A DNA stretch of 64,000 nucleotides from Streptomyces viridochromogenes. Lineage in GTDB: Bacteria > Actinomycetota > Actinomycetes > Streptomycetales > Streptomycetaceae. A program made the position numbers and the translations under genes. The notes under the pieces were generated by a model, which searched no databases, was not told the DNA's origin, and saw nothing but the letters and a program-made list of their open reading frames with translations. Shown piece after piece: positions 33,612 to 41,533 of the stretch; the first letter of the stretch is position 1; each line of letters begins with the position of its first letter. The stretch is from the NCBI RefSeq assembly GCF_001270495.1, contig NZ_LGUR01000094.1, positions 1 through 64,000 on the forward strand, read 5' to 3'.

Positions 33612-35246
33612 TCAGACGGCCGCTTCGGGCTGCTTCTCGGCGGTACGGTCCGCCGTGGGCAGGTGCTCGGCGGCAGCGGGCAGGTGCTCCGCGACGGGGG
33701 GCAGGTGCTCCGCGACCGGGGGCAGGTGCTCCGCGACCGGGGGCTGGCTCTGATCGTCCGCAGGCCGGCTCCGCTCGTCCGCGGGCCGCCGCCGGTCGTC
33801 CCGCATCACCAGGGTCGCCAGCAGCGCCGCCGCCAGGACACCGATCGCGCTGACCGTGAAGGTGGTGGACATCGAGGCGGTGAAGGCCTCACGGGCCGCC
33901 GCGACCAGACCGGCGTCACCACCGGTCACCGCCCCGGCGATCGAGTGCTTCGCCTCCTCCGGCGCCCCCTCGGGCATCCGGTCCGCGTAGCCGCTCGACA
34001 GCAGCGAGCCCAGGATCGCGATGCCCAGCGCGGTGCCGGCCTGCTGGATGGTGTCGTTCAGGGCGGAGCCGACGCCCGCCTTTTCCTCGGGGATGGTGCC
34101 CATCAGCGCGGCGACCGCGGCCGGCATCGCCAGACCCGCGCCGAGGCCGAGGAGACCGAGCGCCACCGCCGGGACCGTGAAGCCGGAGTCCGCCGAGACC
34201 GTGGCCAGCAGGGCGAAGCAGGCCACCATCACCAGCATCCCCGCGAGGATCACCCACCGGTTGCCGTACTTCGCGGCGAGCTTGACGCCCACGCCGTTGC
34301 CGAGCAGGGCCGTGATCGCCAGCGGCAGGAAGGCGAGGCCCGCCTCCAGGGGCGAGTAGCCGAGCACGAACTGGAGGTACTGCGTGAGGACAAGCAGCAG
34401 ACCGCCGTTGCCGATCTGGACGAGTGCCAGCGAGAGCGAGCCACCGCTGAAGTTGCGGTGCCTGAACAGGACCAGCGGAACCATGGGGGACTTGGTGACG
34501 TTCTCCCAGATCACGAACCCGGCCAGGGAGGCGAGCGCCACCACCAGGGTCACCGTGGACCGTCCGCCGAGCGCCCCGTGCTGCGGCAGCTCGATGATCC
34601 ACCAGACCAGGGCCGTCATCCCGACCGCCGACAGCACCGCACCCAGCGGGTCCGCCTTCTGCCAGGGCGCCTTGGACTCCGGCATCAGCGTCAGACCGGC
34701 GACGACGGCGAGCGCCACGATCGGCACATTGATGAAGAAGATCGACTGCCAGGAGAAGTGCTCGATCAGTACGCCGCCCAGCACGGGGCTGCCGACCAGG
34801 CCGAGCATCGACACCGAGCTCCAGGCGGCCATCGCCTTGCCGCGCTCCTCCTCGTCGAAGACGGTGATGAGGATCGACAGGGTGGACGGCATGATCAGCG
34901 CCCCGCCGACACCCATCGCGACCCGGGCGGCGATCACCTCGCCGGGGCTGGTGCACCAGGTCGCGGCCAGCGAGGCCGCCCCGAAGAGCAGCAGCCCGAT
35001 CAGCATCACCTTCCGGCGTCCGAACCGGTCGCCCAGGCTGCCGGAGGTGAGCAGGAGGCCGGCGAAGACCAGGATGTAGGAGTCCAGGATCCACTGGGTG
35101 TCCTGGGCGCTCGCCCCGATGTCCTCGGTCATCGCGGGCACCGCGACGGTCAGCGCCATGCCGTCGACGACCAGCACGAGTGTGCTCAGGCAGAGCACGA
35201 TCAGGATCCACCAGCGGCGTGGATCGCGTTTTCCCCTGACATCCAT
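33612..35246 (-). CDS. DHA2-type MFS drug exporter (EmrB/QacA family)
   Basis: The product has 544 residues and 14 predicted membrane segments. Motif A is GSLGDRFGRRKVM. The antiporter motif C region is LGLVGSPVLGGVL. Proton-driven export of lipophilic compounds is expected. The cytosolic C-terminus holds four copies of the heptapeptide PPVAEHL (last copy PAAAEHL) encoded by a 21-bp tandem repeat. The start at ATG 35246 has GGAGGGG upstream. A divergent TetR gene (35387) and a cluster of palindromic boxes between them suggest TetR control. Confidence 0.93.
   Translation of the reverse strand: MDVRGKRDPRRWWILIVLCLSTLVLVVDGMALTVAVPAMTEDIGASAQDTQWILDSYILVFAGLLLTSGSLGDRFGRRKVMLIGLLLFGAASLAATWCTSPGEVIAARVAMGVGGALIMPSTLSILITVFDEEERGKAMAAWSSVSMLGLVGSPVLGGVLIEHFSWQSIFFINVPIVALAVVAGLTLMPESKAPWQKADPLGAVLSAVGMTALVWWIIELPQHGALGGRSTVTLVVALASLAGFVIWENVTKSPMVPLVLFRHRNFSGGSLSLALVQIGNGGLLLVLTQYLQFVLGYSPLEAGLAFLPLAITALLGNGVGVKLAAKYGNRWVILAGMLVMVACFALLATVSADSGFTVPAVALGLLGLGAGLAMPAAVAALMGTIPEEKAGVGSALNDTIQQAGTALGIAILGSLLSSGYADRMPEGAPEEAKHSIAGAVTGGDAGLVAAAREAFTASMSTTFTVSAIGVLAAALLATLVMRDDRRRPADERSRPADDQSQPPVAEHLPPVAEHLPPVAEHLPAAAEHLPTADRTAEKQPEAAV
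33659..33742 (-). repeat. 21-bp tandem repeat in the exporter C-terminus
   Basis: Four units start at 33659, 33680, 33701 and 33722, each with the core GCAGGTGCTC. They encode PPVAEHL-type heptads on the minus strand. Units 2-4 are nearly identical. Confidence 0.85.
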
Positions 35247-35284
35247 GACGGTTCCCCTCCGGCTTCGTGAACACCGTTCCTTCG

Positions 35285-35361
35285 TTGCGAACACTGTACG
35301 CACATTGGAACAGTGTTCGCAACTACCGATTCCTGTACGCTCGATGCGAACGATGTACGCA
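35285..35361. promoter_or_regulatory. TetR operator cluster between exporter and regulator
   Basis: TTGCGAACACTGT (35285-35297) and ACAGTGTTCGCAA (35310-35322) are perfect inverted 13-mers, 12 bp apart. TGCGAACACTGTACGCA (35286-35302) recurs as TGCGAACGATGTACGCA at 35345-35361. All lie in the 140-bp divergent promoter, placing likely operators near both starts. Confidence 0.75.
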
Positions 35362-35386
35362 GAGACATGAACGCGAAGGAGTGCCG

Positions 35387-36121
35387 ATGGCCGCCAAACC
35401 GACGAAGCAGAGCCCCATCCCCTCCGTCTGGGCCCGCCCCCGGCGCGAGGCCGACCAGCCGACGCTCAGCCGCGCCACGATCGTGCGCGAGGCGGTCGTC
35501 ATGCTGGACGCCGAGGGCGTGGAGGCGCTCAGCATGCGCAAGCTGGCCACCCGCCTGAACGCCGGTGCGGCCTCTCTCTACCGGCACGTGGCGACCAAGG
35601 ACGAGCTGATGGAGCTGGCCGTCGACGAGGTCGCCGCCGAGACCCACGTACCGCCGGCGGACAGCCCCGAATGGCGGGCGGCCGCCGCCGAGGCGGCCGG
35701 CTCCTTCCGTGCGACGGCCCTACGCCACCCCTGGCTGTCCTCGGTCCTCGGCCAGGCGGGCCTCGCCTATCTCGGCCCCAACCTCATGTCGTTCTCCGAG
35801 CGCCTGGCCGCGCTGTTCACTTCCGCCGGGTTCGCGAAGCCGTCCGGCCCGATCGACACGCTCCTGTCGTACGTGATCGGCATGAGCACCACGGAGGCCG
35901 CCTGGCTCATCACGGTCGCCCGCTCCGGCGAGACCGAGGCCGACTTCATCGCCCGCCTGATGCCCGCCGCCCAGCAGGCCGCCGCGGTCCACGAGCACCT
36001 GGCCGAGGGCTATGCCGACGCCGTCTCGGCGACCGTGGACCCCGTGGCCCTGCGCGACGAGAAGTTCGCCTACGGCCTGGACGTGGTCCTCGACGGGCTG
36101 GCGCTGCGGCTGGAGGCGTGA
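35387..36121 (+). CDS. TetR-family transcriptional repressor
   Basis: The product has 244 residues. The helix-turn-helix is near residues 25-70 (LSRATIVREAVVMLDAEGVE, then LSMRKLATRLNAGAASLYRHV). The C-terminal half is an all-helical ligand domain of the TetR_C type. It is divergent from the DHA2 exporter. Palindromic boxes in the shared promoter fit autoregulation and repression of the exporter until a substrate binds. The ribosome site GAAGGAG lies 6 bases before ATG 35387. Confidence 0.93.
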   Translation: MAAKPTKQSPIPSVWARPRREADQPTLSRATIVREAVVMLDAEGVEALSMRKLATRLNAGAASLYRHVATKDELMELAVDEVAAETHVPPADSPEWRAAAAEAAGSFRATALRHPWLSSVLGQAGLAYLGPNLMSFSERLAALFTSAGFAKPSGPIDTLLSYVIGMSTTEAAWLITVARSGETEADFIARLMPAAQQAAAVHEHLAEGYADAVSATVDPVALRDEKFAYGLDVVLDGLALRLEA

Positions 36122-36167
36122 AGGACGGGCGTAAGGGACCTGGCGCAAGGGACCTGGCGTAAGCGTC

Positions 36168-36644
36168 CTAGCCGCCGTACATCCGGCGCATCGCGAACTC
36201 GACCATCTGCTCCACGGCCTTCGCGTCGAAGACCATGCGGTGCTCGCCCTCCATGTCGAGGACGAAGCCGTAGCCGGTCGGGAGCAGGTCGATCACCTCG
36301 GCGCCGGTGATGACGAAGTACTTGGACTCCTTGCCCGCGTACCGGCGCAGCTCCTTCAGCGAGGTGAACATCGGGATCACCGGCTGCTGGGTGTTGTGGA
36401 GCGCGAGGAACCCCGGGTTGTCGCCGCGCGGGCAGTAGACCTTCGACGTCGCGAAGACCTGCTGGAAGTCCTCCGCGGCCATCTGCCCGGTGGTGAAGGC
36501 CCGCACCGCGTCCGCGAGCGAGGGCGGGGACGGCTCGGGGTAGAGCGGCGGCTGCTGGCCGTATCCGCCGACACCGCCGGCCATGGGCTGCTGCGGCGGG
36601 GCGTACTGCTGCTGTGCGCCGACGTTCTGGTCGTAGCCGTACAT
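36168..36644 (-). CDS. SseB-like protein
   Basis: The product has 158 residues. A Gln/Pro/Gly-rich N-terminus (MYGYDQNVGAQQQYAPPQQP) is followed by an SseB N-terminal-type domain (LADAVRAFTTGQMAAEDFQQ, then VYCPRGDNPGFLALHN, IPMFTSLKELRRYAG and TGAEVIDLLPTGYGFVLD). SseB-like proteins are common in actinobacteria; a role in sulfur-transfer or secretion has been proposed for relatives. TACTCT lies 7 bases before ATG 36644 on the minus strand, suggesting a leaderless mRNA. It converges on the TetR gene. Confidence 0.85.
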   Translation of the reverse strand: MYGYDQNVGAQQQYAPPQQPMAGGVGGYGQQPPLYPEPSPPSLADAVRAFTTGQMAAEDFQQVFATSKVYCPRGDNPGFLALHNTQQPVIPMFTSLKELRRYAGKESKYFVITGAEVIDLLPTGYGFVLDMEGEHRMVFDAKAVEQMVEFAMRRMYGG

Positions 36645-36822
36645 GGGCGCAAGAGTACCGAGAGCGGCCGGGGCGGCGGGCCGGTACGGGTGCGATGGCA
36701 GATCGACAGCGACTCGACAGTGACTTGACAGCCGCCGTCCTGGTTTCCCGGAGCTGCCGCTCATAGCGTTTGTCCCAGCGAGGGACCACCGCAGACAGGA
36801 CCGCTCCAGCGAGGGGACAGCC

Positions 36823-37668
36823 ATGCACCGCGACCACGACGACGAGGTCCATGAGCACGACAGAGGGCTCTCGTACGACCTTCCCGTGCTCGCCCGCCGC
36901 CGGATGATCCGGCTGCTGGCCGGGGCGGGTCTGGTCCCGCTGGTGGGCTGCACCTCGGAGGACGGGACGACCTCGGCGTCCGGCTCCTCGCCCTCCTCAG
37001 CCTCGTCGTCCTCCGCCGCCGACTCCTCGGGCGCCGAGTGCGCCACCATCCCGGACGAGACCGCCGGGCCCTTCCCCGGCGACGGCTCGAACGGCGTGAA
37101 CGTCCTCAAGGAGAGCGGCGTCGTCCGCAGCGACATCACCAAGAGCTTCGGCGACTCCGCGGGCGGCACCGCCGACGGCGTGCCCCTGACCGTCACGCTG
37201 ACGGTCGTCGACGCCGCCTCCGGCTGCGGGACGCCGAAGAAGGGCGCCGCCGTCTACCTCTGGCACTGCGACCGGGAGGGCGGCTACTCCCTGTACTCGG
37301 AGGGCGTCACCGACGAGAACTATCTGCGCGGCGTCCAGGAGGCCGACGACCGGGGCCGGGTCACGTTCAAGAGCATCTTCCCCGGCTGCTACGAGGGCCG
37401 TTGGCCACACATCCACTTCGAGGTCTACGGCAGTCTGGCCGACGCCACGGCGGCGACCTCCCTCACCAACACCTCGCAGCTCGCGTTCCCGAAGGACGTC
37501 TGCGACACGGTGTACGCCTCGGACGGCTACAGCCGGAGCGTGTCGAACCTCAGCCGGCTGTCCCTGGAGACGGACGGCATCTTCAGGGACGGCTACGACC
37601 AGCAGATGGCGGCGATGAAGGGCAGCGTGGCCGACGGCTACACCGCGACACTGACGGTTCCGGTGTGA
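36823..37668 (+). CDS. Intradiol ring-cleavage dioxygenase-like lipoprotein
   Basis: The product has 281 residues. An N-region with ARRRMIRLLAGAG (Tat-like) and a lipobox LVGC suggest export and lipid anchoring, followed by a Ser-rich linker. The catalytic domain keeps all four ferric-iron ligands expected in intradiol dioxygenases: Tyr in REGGYSLYS, Tyr in PGCYEGRWP, and both His in HIHFEVY. Family members cleave catechols or hydroxyquinols. Secreted actinobacterial members are thought to act on lignin-derived aromatics. The start at ATG 36823 has GAGGGGA upstream. Confidence 0.9.
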   Translation: MHRDHDDEVHEHDRGLSYDLPVLARRRMIRLLAGAGLVPLVGCTSEDGTTSASGSSPSSASSSSAADSSGAECATIPDETAGPFPGDGSNGVNVLKESGVVRSDITKSFGDSAGGTADGVPLTVTLTVVDAASGCGTPKKGAAVYLWHCDREGGYSLYSEGVTDENYLRGVQEADDRGRVTFKSIFPGCYEGRWPHIHFEVYGSLADATAATSLTNTSQLAFPKDVCDTVYASDGYSRSVSNLSRLSLETDGIFRDGYDQQMAAMKGSVADGYTATLTVPV

Positions 37669-37703
37669 CCTGTCACAGATTGCGGATCGGGGTTGCGTCT
37701 TAT

Positions 37704-37740
37704 TACTCGCGGGTAGCATCATCGTAGCTACTTGTTGGTA
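37704..37740. promoter_or_regulatory. Two direct copies of TACTNGNNGGTA before the acyl-CoA dehydrogenase
   Basis: TACTCGCGGGTA (37704-37715) and TACTTGTTGGTA (37729-37740) are 25 bp apart, about two and a half helix turns, and each is close to palindromic (TAC...GTA). They look like tandem sites for a TetR-type fatty acid regulator, which is not encoded here. Confidence 0.55.
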
Positions 37741-37802
37741 CGTGAACTAGCGCGAGGATGCACACCCGGTGCCTCGCCGATCTCTCTAACGGAGCCGTCG
37801 CC

Positions 37803-39629
37803 ATGGGGCACTACAAGTCGAATCTCCGCGACATCGAGTTCAACCTCTTCGAAGTACTGGGACGCGACAAGCTGTACGGCACCGGCCCGTTCGAGGAGAT
37901 GGACACCGAGACCGCGAAAAGCATCCTGGAGGAGCTGACCCGCCTCGCCGAGAACGAGCTGGCGGAGTCCTTCGCGGACGCCGACCGCAACCCTCCGGTC
38001 TTCGACCCCGAGACGAACACCGCGCCGGTCCCGGCGTCCTTCAAGAAGAGCTACAAGGCCTTCATGGACTCCGAGTACTGGCGGCTGGGCCTGCCCGAGG
38101 AGATCGGCGGCACCACCTCCCCGCGCTCCCTGATCTGGGCGTACGCGGAACTGCTGCTCGGCTCGAACCCGGCCGTGTGGATGTACGCCTCCGGCCCGGC
38201 GTTCGCCGGCATCCTCTACGACGAGGGCAACGACGTACAGAAGAAGATCGCCCAGATCGCGGTCGAGAAGACGTGGGGCTCCACCATGGTCCTCACCGAG
38301 CCGGACGCCGGCTCGGACGTCGGCGCCGGCCGCACCAAGGCGATCCAGCAGGAGGACGGCTCCTGGCACATCGAGGGCGTGAAGCGCTTCATCACGTCCG
38401 GTGAGCACGACATGGAGGAGAACATCCTTCACTACGTGCTCGCGCGGCCGGAAGGTGCCGGTCCGGGCACCAAGGGGCTGTCCCTCTTCCTCGTCCCGAA
38501 GTACCTCTTCGACTTCGAGACCGGCGAGCTGGGCGAGCGCAACGGCGTGTACGCGACGAACGTCGAGCACAAGATGGGGCTCAAGGCCTCCAACACCTGC
38601 GAGATGACGTTCGGCGACCAGCACCCCGCCAAGGGCTGGCTGATCGGCGACAAGCACGACGGCATCCGCCAGATGTTCCGGATCATCGAGTTCGCGCGGA
38701 TGATGGTCGGCACGAAGGCCATCTCGACGCTGTCGACCGGCTACCTCAACGCCCTTGAGTACGCCAAGGAGCGCGTCCAGGGTTCCGACCTCGCGGCCTT
38801 CGGCGACAAGACCGCCCCCAAGGTCACCATCACGCACCACCCGGACGTGCGCCGCTCCCTGATGACGCAGAAGGCGTACGCGGAGGGCATGCGCGCGCTG
38901 GTGCTGTACACGGCCTCCCTCCAGGACGAGATCCAGGTCAAGGAGGCCGCGGGCGAGGACGCCTCCGCGCTGGAGGCCCTCAACGACCTGCTGCTGCCGA
39001 TCGTGAAGGGCTACGGCTCCGAGAAGGGCTACGAGCAGCTCGCCCAGTCGCTGCAGACCTTCGGTGGCTCCGGGTTCCTCCAGGAGTACCCGATCGAGCA
39101 GTACATCCGCGACGCCAAGATCGACACCCTGTACGAGGGCACGACCGCGATCCAGGGCCAGGACTTCTTCTTCCGGAAGATCGTCCGCAACCAGGGTGCC
39201 GCGCTGAACTCGCTCGCCGAGGACATCAAGAAGTTCCTGGCGCTCGGCGAGGGCGGCGAGGAGCTCGGCGCGGCCCGCGAGTACCTCGCGAAGGCGGCCG
39301 TGGAGCTGGAGGCGATCGTCGGCCTGATGCTGACCGACCTCGCGGCCACCGAGCAGGACGTCAAGAACATCTACAAGGTCGGTCTGAACACCACCCGCCT
39401 GCTGCTGGCCTCCGGTGACGTCGTCGTCGGCTACCTGCTGCTCAAGGGTGCCGCGGTCGCCGCCGAGAAGCTGGAGACGGCGTCGGCGAAGGACAAGGCG
39501 TTCTACGCGGGCAAGATCGCGGCGGCGAAGTTCTTCGCGGCCAACGTCCTCCCGGGCGTCACCTGTGCCCGCAAGCTCGCCGAGGGCATCGACCTGGACC
39601 TGATGGAGCTGGACGAGGCCGCGTTCTAG
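37803..39629 (+). CDS. Acyl-CoA dehydrogenase
   Basis: The product has 608 residues, the long form of the family (FadE5-like). Blocks include the FAD/substrate loop [26 protein letters not shown], the helical domain [32 protein letters not shown], and near the C-terminal core [20 protein letters not shown] and [15 protein letters not shown] (the catalytic Glu is in YEGTT). It removes hydrogen from acyl-CoA at the first step of beta-oxidation, using FAD. ATG 37803 has GGAG 8 bases upstream. An upstream in-frame ATG at 37758 lacks a ribosome site. Confidence 0.95.
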   Translation: MGHYKSNLRDIEFNLFEVLGRDKLYGTGPFEEMDTETAKSILEELTRLAENELAESFADADRNPPVFDPETNTAPVPASFKKSYKAFMDSEYWRLGLPEEIGGTTSPRSLIWAYAELLLGSNPAVWMYASGPAFAGILYDEGNDVQKKIAQIAVEKTWGSTMVLTEPDAGSDVGAGRTKAIQQEDGSWHIEGVKRFITSGEHDMEENILHYVLARPEGAGPGTKGLSLFLVPKYLFDFETGELGERNGVYATNVEHKMGLKASNTCEMTFGDQHPAKGWLIGDKHDGIRQMFRIIEFARMMVGTKAISTLSTGYLNALEYAKERVQGSDLAAFGDKTAPKVTITHHPDVRRSLMTQKAYAEGMRALVLYTASLQDEIQVKEAAGEDASALEALNDLLLPIVKGYGSEKGYEQLAQSLQTFGGSGFLQEYPIEQYIRDAKIDTLYEGTTAIQGQDFFFRKIVRNQGAALNSLAEDIKKFLALGEGGEELGAAREYLAKAAVELEAIVGLMLTDLAATEQDVKNIYKVGLNTTRLLLASGDVVVGYLLLKGAAVAAEKLETASAKDKAFYAGKIAAAKFFAANVLPGVTCARKLAEGIDLDLMELDEAAF

Positions 39630-39657
39630 CGGGACGCCGGGGGGCAGGGGCGGGGGC

Positions 39658-39850
39658 CTACCGGCCGGGACGCGGGGATCTACCGGCCGGGACGCGGGGA
39701 TCTACCGGCCGGGACCACCGCCGCACCGGCCGGGACACGGCAGCCAACCCGCCGAGACCGCCAGCGCTCCAGCCACCGGTGCTCGTTCCAGCCACCCGTC
39801 CCGCCCGTTCCAGCCACCCGTCGGGCCCGTTCCAGTCACTCACGGACAAT
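39658..39850. repeat. Short tandem repeats after the acyl-CoA dehydrogenase
   Basis: A 22-bp unit (CTACCGGCCGGGACGCGGGG plus AT) starts at 39658, 39680 and 39702. A second unit, CGTTCCAGCCACCCGTC, repeats with 21-22 bp spacing at 39784 and 39805, with a partial third copy. No gene is supported. Confidence 0.75.
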
Positions 39851-39863
39851 CCACATCGCCCTT

Positions 39864-39902
39864 ACGAGGGCCCGCTCCCCTTCACCGGGAGCGGGCCCTC
39901 GT
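39864..39902. terminator. Strong hairpin upstream of the M18 gene
   Basis: ACGAGGGCCCGCTCCC (39864-39879) pairs perfectly over 16 bp with 39887-39902 around a 7-base loop. It probably ends acyl-CoA dehydrogenase transcription 235 bases after its stop. Confidence 0.7.
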
Positions 39903-39922
39903 ACGTCGTTAAGGTGAACCCC

Positions 39923-41221
39923 ATGAGCGCACCCCCCCGCTTCGATCGCGGCCACACCGACGACCTCATGTCCTTCCTGGCGGCGAGCCCGTCGCCGTAC
40001 CACGCCGTGGCGAACACCGCCGAGCGGCTGGAGAAGGCCGGCTTCAGGCAGGTCGCGGAGACGGACGCCTGGGACGGGACGAGCGGCGGCAAGTACGTGC
40101 TGCGCGGTGGCGCGATCGTGGCCTGGTACGTCCCCGAGGGCGCGGCGGCCCACACGCCGTTCCGGATCCTCGGCGCGCACACGGACTCCCCGAACCTGCG
40201 GGTGAAGCCGCTGCCGGACACCGGGGCGCACGGCTGGCGGCAGGTGGCCGTGGAGATCTACGGCGGCCCCCTGCTCAACTCCTGGCTCGACCGCGACCTG
40301 GGCCTGGCGGGCCGGCTGACCCTGCGGGACGGCACGACGCGGCTGGTGAACGTGGACCGTCCGCTGCTGCGGGTCCCGCAACTCGCCATCCACCTGGACC
40401 GTTCCGTGTCGGCGGAGGGGCTCAAGCTCGACAAGCAGCGGCACCTTCAGCCCATCTGGGGCCTCGGCAACGACGTGCGCGACGGCGACCTGATCGCCTT
40501 CCTGGAGGAGACGGCCGGGCTGGAGGCGGGCGAGGTCACCGGCTGGGACCTGATGGTGCACTCCGTGGAGCCGCCGGCGTACCTGGGCCGGGACAAGGAG
40601 CTGGTCGCGGGCCCGCGGATGGACAACCTGCTGTCCGTGCACGCGGGCGCGGCGGCGCTGACCGCGGTGGCCGGCTCGGGCGCCGGACTGCCGTCCATCC
40701 CGGTGCTGGCCGCCTTCGACCACGAGGAGAACGGCTCGCAGAGCGACACCGGTGCCGACGGGCCGCTGCTGGGCGGCGTCCTGGAGCGCTCGGTGTTCGC
40801 GCGCGGGGGATCGTACGAGGACAAGGCACGTGCCTTCGCGGGCACCGTCTGTCTCTCCTCCGACACGGGCCACGCGGTCCACCCCAACTACGCGGAGCGC
40901 CACGACCCGACGCACCACCCGCGCGTCAACGGCGGGCCGATCCTCAAGGTCAACGTCAACAACCGCTACGCCACCGACGGTTCGGGCCGCGCGGTCTGGG
41001 CGGCGGCCTGCGAGAAGGCCAACGTCCCCTTCCAGTCCTTCGTCTCCAACAACTCGATGCCCTGCGGCACGACGATCGGCCCGATCACCGCGGCCAGGCA
41101 CGGCATCAAGACCGTCGACATCGGCGTGGCGATCCTCTCGATGCACAGCGCACGGGAGTTGTGCGGCGCGGACGACCCGCATCTGCTGGCGAACTCGCTG
41201 GTGGCGTTCCTGGAGGGGTAG
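39923..41221 (+). CDS. apeB: M18 family aminopeptidase (aspartyl aminopeptidase type)
   Basis: The product has 432 residues. The dinuclear zinc ligands of the family are visible: His in LGAHTDSPNLRVKP, Asp in GPRMDNLLS, the Glu pair in FDHEENGSQS, Asp in LSSDTGHAVHPNY, and the last His in ILSMHSARE. Members remove N-terminal Asp/Glu (or broader) residues from peptides in the cytosol. It starts at ATG 39923, where AAGGTG lies 7 bases upstream. A two-helix DUF6458 gene follows 60 bases downstream. Confidence 0.93.
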   Translation: MSAPPRFDRGHTDDLMSFLAASPSPYHAVANTAERLEKAGFRQVAETDAWDGTSGGKYVLRGGAIVAWYVPEGAAAHTPFRILGAHTDSPNLRVKPLPDTGAHGWRQVAVEIYGGPLLNSWLDRDLGLAGRLTLRDGTTRLVNVDRPLLRVPQLAIHLDRSVSAEGLKLDKQRHLQPIWGLGNDVRDGDLIAFLEETAGLEAGEVTGWDLMVHSVEPPAYLGRDKELVAGPRMDNLLSVHAGAAALTAVAGSGAGLPSIPVLAAFDHEENGSQSDTGADGPLLGGVLERSVFARGGSYEDKARAFAGTVCLSSDTGHAVHPNYAERHDPTHHPRVNGGPILKVNVNNRYATDGSGRAVWAAACEKANVPFQSFVSNNSMPCGTTIGPITAARHGIKTVDIGVAILSMHSARELCGADDPHLLANSLVAFLEG

Positions 41222-41281
41222 TCCGGGACGGGTGGGGTACCCGCCTCCGACCGGAACCACCGGACCAGGGAGGCGACACCT

Positions 41282-41533
41282 ATGGGCCTCGGCGGATGCA
41301 TCATCCTCATCGCCGCGGGAGCCATTCTCACGTTCGCGACCGACTGGGACATGGAGGGAGTCAATCTCGACCTGGTCGGGATCATCCTGATGATCGTCGG
41401 GCTGATCGGCGTCACGACGTTCAGCAGCATCGCCAGGCGCAGGCGCGTGGTGGTACCGCCCGCGACGCCGGTCGTCGGCGAGGAGCCCCACCACCACCGG
41501 CGTGACGGGTACAGCGACGGCTACGGCGTCTGA
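41282..41533 (+). CDS. DUF6458-type small membrane protein
   Basis: The product has 83 residues and two membrane helices (GGCIILIAAGAILTFATDW and LVGIILMIVGLIGVTTF) followed by a basic and His-rich tail. The short linker WDMEGVNLDL between the helices is typical of this actinobacterial family. Its function is unknown. The ribosome site GGGAGG is followed by ATG 41282. Its last 13 bases overlap the convergent thioredoxin/NHL gene. Confidence 0.85.
   Translation: MGLGGCIILIAAGAILTFATDWDMEGVNLDLVGIILMIVGLIGVTTFSSIARRRRVVVPPATPVVGEEPHHHRRDGYSDGYGV

Noticed and set aside
33659..33742. Regularly spaced repeats that might suggest a CRISPR array
   Set aside because: Units are 21 bp in direct contact, without spacers, and in frame inside the exporter gene.
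39658..39849. A 63-codon minus-strand open frame after the acyl-CoA dehydrogenase
   Set aside because: It is made of the tandem repeats themselves and lacks a ribosome site.
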